A stretch of DNA of 64,000 nucleotides from contig NC_081414.1 in assembly GCF_030272615.1 (NCBI RefSeq), forward strand, positions 337,570,502 to 337,634,501, read 5' to 3'. Shown one piece after another: positions 58,672 through 64,000 of the stretch. The DNA is from Cryptomeria japonica. Lineage: Eukaryota; Streptophyta; Pinopsida; Cupressales; Cupressaceae. A program made the translations under genes and the position numbers. Position 1 is the stretch's first letter, and each line of letters starts with the position of its first letter. Below the pieces are notes generated by a model. That model saw only the letters and a list, made by a program, of their open reading frames with translations. It searched no databases and had not been told where the DNA came from.

Positions 58672-61600
58672 TCTAAAAATAATGTTGGGAAACCAAAAAA
58701 TTACTAATATGGTGATAAACATTGTAGTGACACTGTAGTAGCAATATGAAATCCTCAAAATGTTGAAATCTTCATCAAATCATCATAGAGAGAATGTAGA
58801 GACAACATATAACCGTCCAAAGGAAGAACTCTTCAACAAATTAATGTAGTGCGATTATAACAAGTTGTAATGTTTCTTCAACTCCTATACAAACCATCAC
58901 AAACATGATCCCTAGATGAAATCACCTAAAGCAAGAAACATGAGTTTTTTCCCTTAATTCCAAATATGGAATCCAAGTGGATTTTCATCCTCTCAAACCT
59001 TGAACAAAGGGCTTTCATCCTTAGATTCCCTAGAATAAAAAAAGTATTTAAATCTAATAATTGGATGCAAAAGGATAACTTTTGATTTTCTAATGAACAT
59101 ATGCACCTCATTGATATTGCAGTGTCATAAATTCTACTCACTTACAATTGTATCCTCACTTAGGCCTTATGGTGCAGGAGCACCTAAGAGATCAACAAAC
59201 CAAATGAAGCCAATGAAGACAATGAAGACATTAGGAGATGAGAGGATGATGAACAAGATCAATTATTCCATATTAAAGCCTATTATGGCTTTTGGCAATT
59301 CAAAATGTATCAAGTTGGATAAAATTGTCAAAGTTGCAAATTTGTCCTAAAGGACCCAAAATTTGAATGTAATAGGGTTAGATGAGTTTTTATGTTTTGA
59401 ATAAATGTAATAAGGCCTAAAAGGTCCAAAAATGTCAATTAGGAGTGTCAAGTTATTGCTAAGATGAATAATGTAATATTTGAAATTCAAAATGCAATGG
59501 CTTGTTAGTAAAATGGTGGGAATTAGTTTTTAGGGAGTTTTAACCCAAACTAATCCTCAAAACCAATTGGAAATGGTTGGGGAAGTTATTATAAGGCTAT
59601 ATAAACCTTTTTCAATGCCTTGTACGGACATGGGAACCTGTGTACAGACTGGAGCAGCAAAAAGGCAATAAAATTCATATTTTCAAGCAATTTTAAGGAG
59701 TTTTTGGTATCATTTTGTTCATTCTTTGATTGCAAATGTCATTGTGATTCATTGAAGGACATATTTACATATTATTTGCCTTTATTGAATGCTTGGTTGA
59801 GGGTTTTGTATCAAATTCCATTAATTTGCTGACTGCCCTAACAATTTGTGAGGTTTTCTTTCAAGTTTTGATAGGATTAACATGAAAATCATCATTCCAT
59901 GAGTGTTTCAGGCCTAATACTCATGGAATGATCTGTTTCTAACATGTATCAATAGTTTTGAAATGAATACATGCAGAAAATGAATGGTTTGTAGGTGATC
60001 ACCATGAGAAGTTGTAAGATTTTATGAGGAAGTTGGTGGCTAAGGAGTAGCAGCAGGAGATCCGTCCATTGGAGGTGGTATTTTTATGATTCTTGTAGTT
60101 TTATTATGCCAATTAAAAGGTGAATCAATTATCAATTGGTTAGAGAAGTGATTGGAGTGTGGATTTTGGTAAAATCTCACTTTTTGAGGCTTGATTGGTG
60201 CTACGTTGGGGTTTGAGTATAAGGGAGAGTTTTAGATTGAAATTAATTGCATATTTTGGAGTTTTGAACCATTTTATAGGATTTTTGAAAGTTTGGGAGT
60301 CAGGGGGAACAAATAAAGTATACTTCCTTTGTAAAAGTTGCTTTTTTGGGGTCTAAAACAGAGGTACAGTCAAAAGGCAGCATATATACTCCAAATTAAC
60401 CTATGATAAGTTTATAATATGTTAAACTAGAGCCAAATGGGTATCTGAAAAACTAATTTACTTGTCTGGTGTTTTGGAAAAATTTGGAGTTATCATCAAA
60501 AAACCTCCAAAATAGGGCTAGTGGAGGGGCAACTAGGCCTAGAAGCCTAAACTTGAGTTTTGTTGTTAAAACACACATTTGAATCATAAAAATAGTTGAA
60601 TCCTTTTATTTTCAGAATAACCAAACACCTTGATCCATTGGAGTTAGTGGGGTAAGTGTTTGATAGGTTTTGACACCTTTTAGCCTCTTGTGTGCTTGTA
60701 AGCATAGTGGGGATTGAAGTCTTCAAACCTTGTATTTTCCATATAACTATAAAAGTTTGAATCCTTGTGAAACCCCCACCACCTTCTGCATCACCTTACT
60801 TTGGTGTTTCAGATTCCAATACTTGATTATAGTTCTTATTCTACTCACACCACTTCCAAACTCACATTTTCATCACAGTGGTAATTTCATTTCAACGAGA
60901 AATCTGATCCCATGTCGTCCTGTTCCAAATATTAATTTTTTTTTAGACAATCAAGTATAAAAGGAGGTTTACCCCTCTCATTTAAAAGGTTGACCTAACT
61001 GAAATCAAGATCTCAATTAAACTTTGGCAAAATTCAAGTGAGCAAGCAATCAACCATTCATCTGGAGCAAAAGTGAAGTCAATTTCAATTATTGAAGATG
61101 ACATCCATTGTCAATGTTTTATGAAGACATCATACATGAAACCCTAAAACCTTTGTCTGAAGGTCAAACAAAACATTTATCAATTCATTTTCATGGTTAA
61201 TTCCAACATTGGGGTATGGCCTAAGGCAAACTCCTATTCCCAACATCTTTTCCTCTTTGTATGTGCAGGAAATAGGTGTAAGAGTTGTATTTAGGAATTT
61301 CAACAGAGTCGATAGTGACAAATAGGTTCAACTTTCGACGATAGAAAATTTAGAGGACCAAGGTGGATCCATGCTACCTGGTCCCAAAAAATTAGGCTAA
61401 ACTTCTGAGAATAGGTTCTAAACATCCTCTTTTTTGTAGCTCTTAGTTTATGGCTCTATGGGATATCTGTAGCTATCTGTTTGCGATGATTTACTTCAAT
61501 TATTCATACTTTTACCCTAATTTCACAATTACATTCCAAATTCAAGTAAGAAAGAGGATAATCAATTCCAACCAATGAATCCAATCAGAATCTCAATTCT

Positions 61601-61973
61601 TTCCTCATTAGGGGTTGATCCTAGATCTATTGGGTTCAATCCTCTTTCAATGTAGTGTTGTTAATTAGGTTATTTAGTGGATTTACTTGATGAAACCCTA
61701 ATTCCTAATTTTCACCACATTAAATTTCGGTGAACCCAACATCTTTCATACTTAATTCTGATTTATTGTATCAAATCTAATTTTGTATGCATATTAAAAT
61801 AAAAATATGCACTCATAGTTTTTATTTTTACTTGAATTGCATAAAATTTATAAGTAAAAATTCACAAAAGCCCTAATTTATCATTCTAAAATTAACTTGT
61901 GGGTTGCATAATTTTTCAAGTGTATTTTTAGATCTCATTATTATGACATGTTATGTTATGATTTAGAGGCATT
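58672..61973. other. intergenic, promoter-like patch only
   Basis: No coding frame is supported. At 59561-59607 a CCAATTGG box is followed by CTATATAAACC, a CAAT-TATA pair on the plus strand that could belong to an old LTR or promoter. No borders were identified. Confidence 0.45.
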
Positions 61974-63126
61974 TGTATACACATAAAAATGGCTATGAGA
62001 AATTAAATAAATATTTAATATTTATTTAATAATTATTCTTCTATTAAATAGTTAATTTGAAAAGATTAATTTATTTAATTCATTTCATGTCTTTCTATTA
62101 ATTAATTTAATTGAAACATTTCATTAATTAATTCATTTATCATATTCTTCTAATCAATTAATTAAATATCTAATATTTAATTATTCCTTCAACCAATTAA
62201 ATATCTAATATTTAATGGTTATTCATCTATCCTATAATCTCAATTATTAAATGATTTCTAAATTATTTAATTTCATTTCCAACTCATTTTTCCATCTCCA
62301 CTTCATCTTTCCTTTGCCAACTCAACCACCATGTGGCTAAATTAATTCAACAAAATTAAAATAAATAAAACATTTATTAGCCACTTATCTCCAACCTCCA
62401 AAATAAATGGAATATTGTGTACGTACACATATTTCTTAACCTTCTTCTATATTCTCTCCAACATCCCTATATCTTAGGAAAGACTTGAGTCCACTTGTCC
62501 TCTCATGCCTAAATCTTCTCTAACCATCCCTAGATTCCCTCAGTTAGCAACCCAGTCAAGGTTAGATGAGTGACACTTGTCTTCTCCTTCCCCCTTTCTC
62601 TCAACCTTCACCTTTTCTCACAACCATCCAAATATACAGATCTGATCATGACTGTTGATCTAGGACACATCAGCTTATCCTCTCAAAGTCTATAAATGTG
62701 GGAGTTTGAGTTGAGAAAGAGTTAGTCTTCAAGTGAGTTTTCAAGTTAACCATTTGTGAAAACTTATGCATCAGTGAGTTTTAATCTTGAAGCAATTAAA
62801 ATAATCATTTAGCATTTCTCATTTAACATAATCATTTAGCATTGCATATCATAGTATCATTTAACTATCAATTATCAGTTCATTCTTCATATGCCATCTT
62901 GGAAGCTATCAGTGCTTGTCTGGGAGCACATCATCTGCAACCAAGAATAGTGGAGTTAGGACACAATGAGACTTAAACCATGAAGGTAATAATAGTGTTT
63001 TTATTTTAATACCAATTTCATGTAGTTTCATTAGTTGAGTTTGGATTTCCTGTAGCATTTCCTTTGTATTTTGTGAAACTAACATGTTGCAGGTAGTATT
63101 TTGATGATGAAATTCAAGTCGACACA
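61974..63126 (+). repeat. 5' LTR of gypsy G3 (about 1153 bp)
   Basis: It starts TGTATACACATAAAAATGG and ends GTCGACACA just before TTTTGGCACC, as in G1. A TATA box lies at 62689-62703 (GTCTATAAATGTGGG). The candidate left target sequence is gcatt. The partner LTR is not in the window. Confidence 0.65.
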
Positions 63127-63129
63127 TTT

Positions 63130-63147
63130 TGGCACCTACCATGGGGC
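63130..63147 (+). promoter_or_regulatory. gypsy G3 primer-binding site region
   Basis: TGGCACCTACCATGGGGC differs at only two positions from the G1 primer site TGGCACCCACCGTGGGG and has the same spacing to the LTR end. Confidence 0.75.
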
Positions 63148-63218
63148 AGGAGCCTCACATATATCTCGCAAAAATAAATTTAATGCATTTTTAATCTAGA
63201 TTCATGACTGTGTGAGTT

Positions 63219-63500
63219 TTGACAATGCTTTCACTTAATAGGTTAGCTCTTTTGTCCTACAGGCTAGCACATTTGTCATTTAGGTTAGCGCTTTTGTCTA
63301 CAAATCAACGCATTTAACTCTCAGAGCAACACTTTTGTCATGCAGGTTACCGCATGTGTCATTTTGGTTAGCACTTTTGTTAGTGATTTCTTGCTTCTTA
63401 GTCTATAGAGCAGCGCTTTTGTATCACAGGTTCACGCTTTTGTCCTCTAGGTTAGTGCTTTTGAGGTGAAAGACAACACATTTGTTAGGATAGTGCTTTT
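63219..63500 (+). repeat. leader word array, about 21-bp unit, 12 copies
   Basis: Variants of AGGTTAGCGCTTTTGTC follow one another every 20-24 bp, with longer gaps in places (for example near 63380-63400). The core AGCGCT is palindromic in the least altered copies. There is no coding frame. Position just after the primer site parallels the TCGTACGA array of G1. Confidence 0.8.
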
Positions 63501-63789
63501 ATTTACAACTAACAAAATTTTCCTGTAGGTCTGAATGTCCAAGAACTTAAATTTTTCAAATTGCTGACATATCTATGTCCAGGATTGTTTTTAAGCAAAT
63601 TTCATGCATTTCCTCACATAGTTAATTAAGAATTTTATTCTAGAAAGTAACACATCATATCTTTCTCATTTAGCTTAACTAAGGGGATAAATTGACAACA
63701 TGCAACTTGCATTTTGAGTGACTTATTTAAAGTAGTTGCACATAGGCTTTAGAAGGCTAAAATAAACTTGTGTTTTTCGTGCTTGATGA

Positions 63790-64000
63790 AGTAGTAGGTA
63801 AGTATGCTCTCACCCTCATACGGTGATCAAAAAACCGGACCTACTTTCATTTAAGTGTAACCTTTAGAGGGCCTGCCTTCCCGAGTTGCCTTGAGGGGGC
63901 CAGTGAGAGGGGAAGAACCCAAAGTGGAAATGGGCTAATACTGAGTCCTTCCAATCCACTCTAAATAAATCATGTTTGTGATGAAAGTCACAGGCAACAT
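63790..64000 (+). other. conserved gypsy leader block
   Basis: This resembles the minus strand of 32400-32725 in the same order of words; see that entry. It contains CTTCCCGAG, GTGAGAGGGG, AGTGGAAATGG and a CCACTCTAAATAAATCATG run. Confidence 0.6.

Larger units (their letters stand above)
61974..64000 (+). mobile_element. 5' end of a Tat-type gypsy element (G3), plus strand
   Basis: LTR (61974-63126), primer site (63130-63147), a short-word array (63219-63500) and a leader block shared with gypsy G1 (63790-64000) lie in the order seen in G1. The coding part would be to the right of the window. Its LTR differs from those of G1, so it is another family of the same type. Confidence 0.75.

Overview
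The window is plant nuclear DNA built almost entirely of LTR retrotransposons at several stages of decay. No complete host gene, rRNA or tRNA gene was found. Very large Ty3/gypsy elements of the Tat/Ogre type, Ty1/copia elements with multiple polypurine tracts, long AT-rich spacers and heavy nesting suggest a seed plant with a large genome. A conifer or other gymnosperm is likely, but this is an inference from repeat style, not from a marker gene.

Layout. (1) 1-2904: 5' half of a minus-strand copia element (5' LTR, Met-tRNA primer site, gag, protease, gag-pre-integrase) that runs off the left edge. (2) 2905-8104: old intergenic DNA with an orphan ORF (4908-5372) and degenerate tandem repeats. 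(3) 8105-9311: a striking array of about 16 imperfect hairpins, mostly about 50 bp apart. (4) 9340-10647 and 35910-36163: two halves of a plus-strand coiled-coil ORF, apparently split by a 25.3-kb composite insertion. (5) 10648-16702: a copia derivative (3' LTR, multiple polypurine tracts, a decayed lysine/glutamate-rich extra ORF, a gag fragment with four zinc knuckles) with no visible pol. (6) 16703-17161: a PBS-leader fragment lying outside the gypsy 3' LTR and carrying a 308-bp inversion. (7) 17162-35909: an 18.7-kb Tat-type gypsy on the minus strand with 1062-bp LTRs, gag, protease, G-patch, RT, two RNase H domains and integrase. It also carries an antisense plant-mobile-domain ORF near its 3' LTR and a probable solo LTR in its leader. 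(8) 36164-43372: decayed DNA with a degenerate ORF and a LINE ORF1-like remnant. (9) 43373-58666: a copia element with a perfect 5-bp target duplication (tggta), whose 3' LTR is interrupted by a 7.9-kb chromodomain gypsy (43847-51777). (10) 58672-61973: intergenic. (11) 61974-64000: 5' LTR, PBS and leader of another Tat-type gypsy on the plus strand, leaving at the right edge.

Functionally the window shows retroelement biology only. Each element encodes, or once encoded, its capsid-like gag and its protease/integrase/RT/RNase H polyprotein, and all are now broken. Many nonsense codons fit C-to-T or G-to-A change, as expected from deamination of methylated cytosine. The least explained material is non-coding: short palindromic word arrays in the leaders of the giant gypsy elements, the hairpin array, and a leader block conserved between two gypsy elements.
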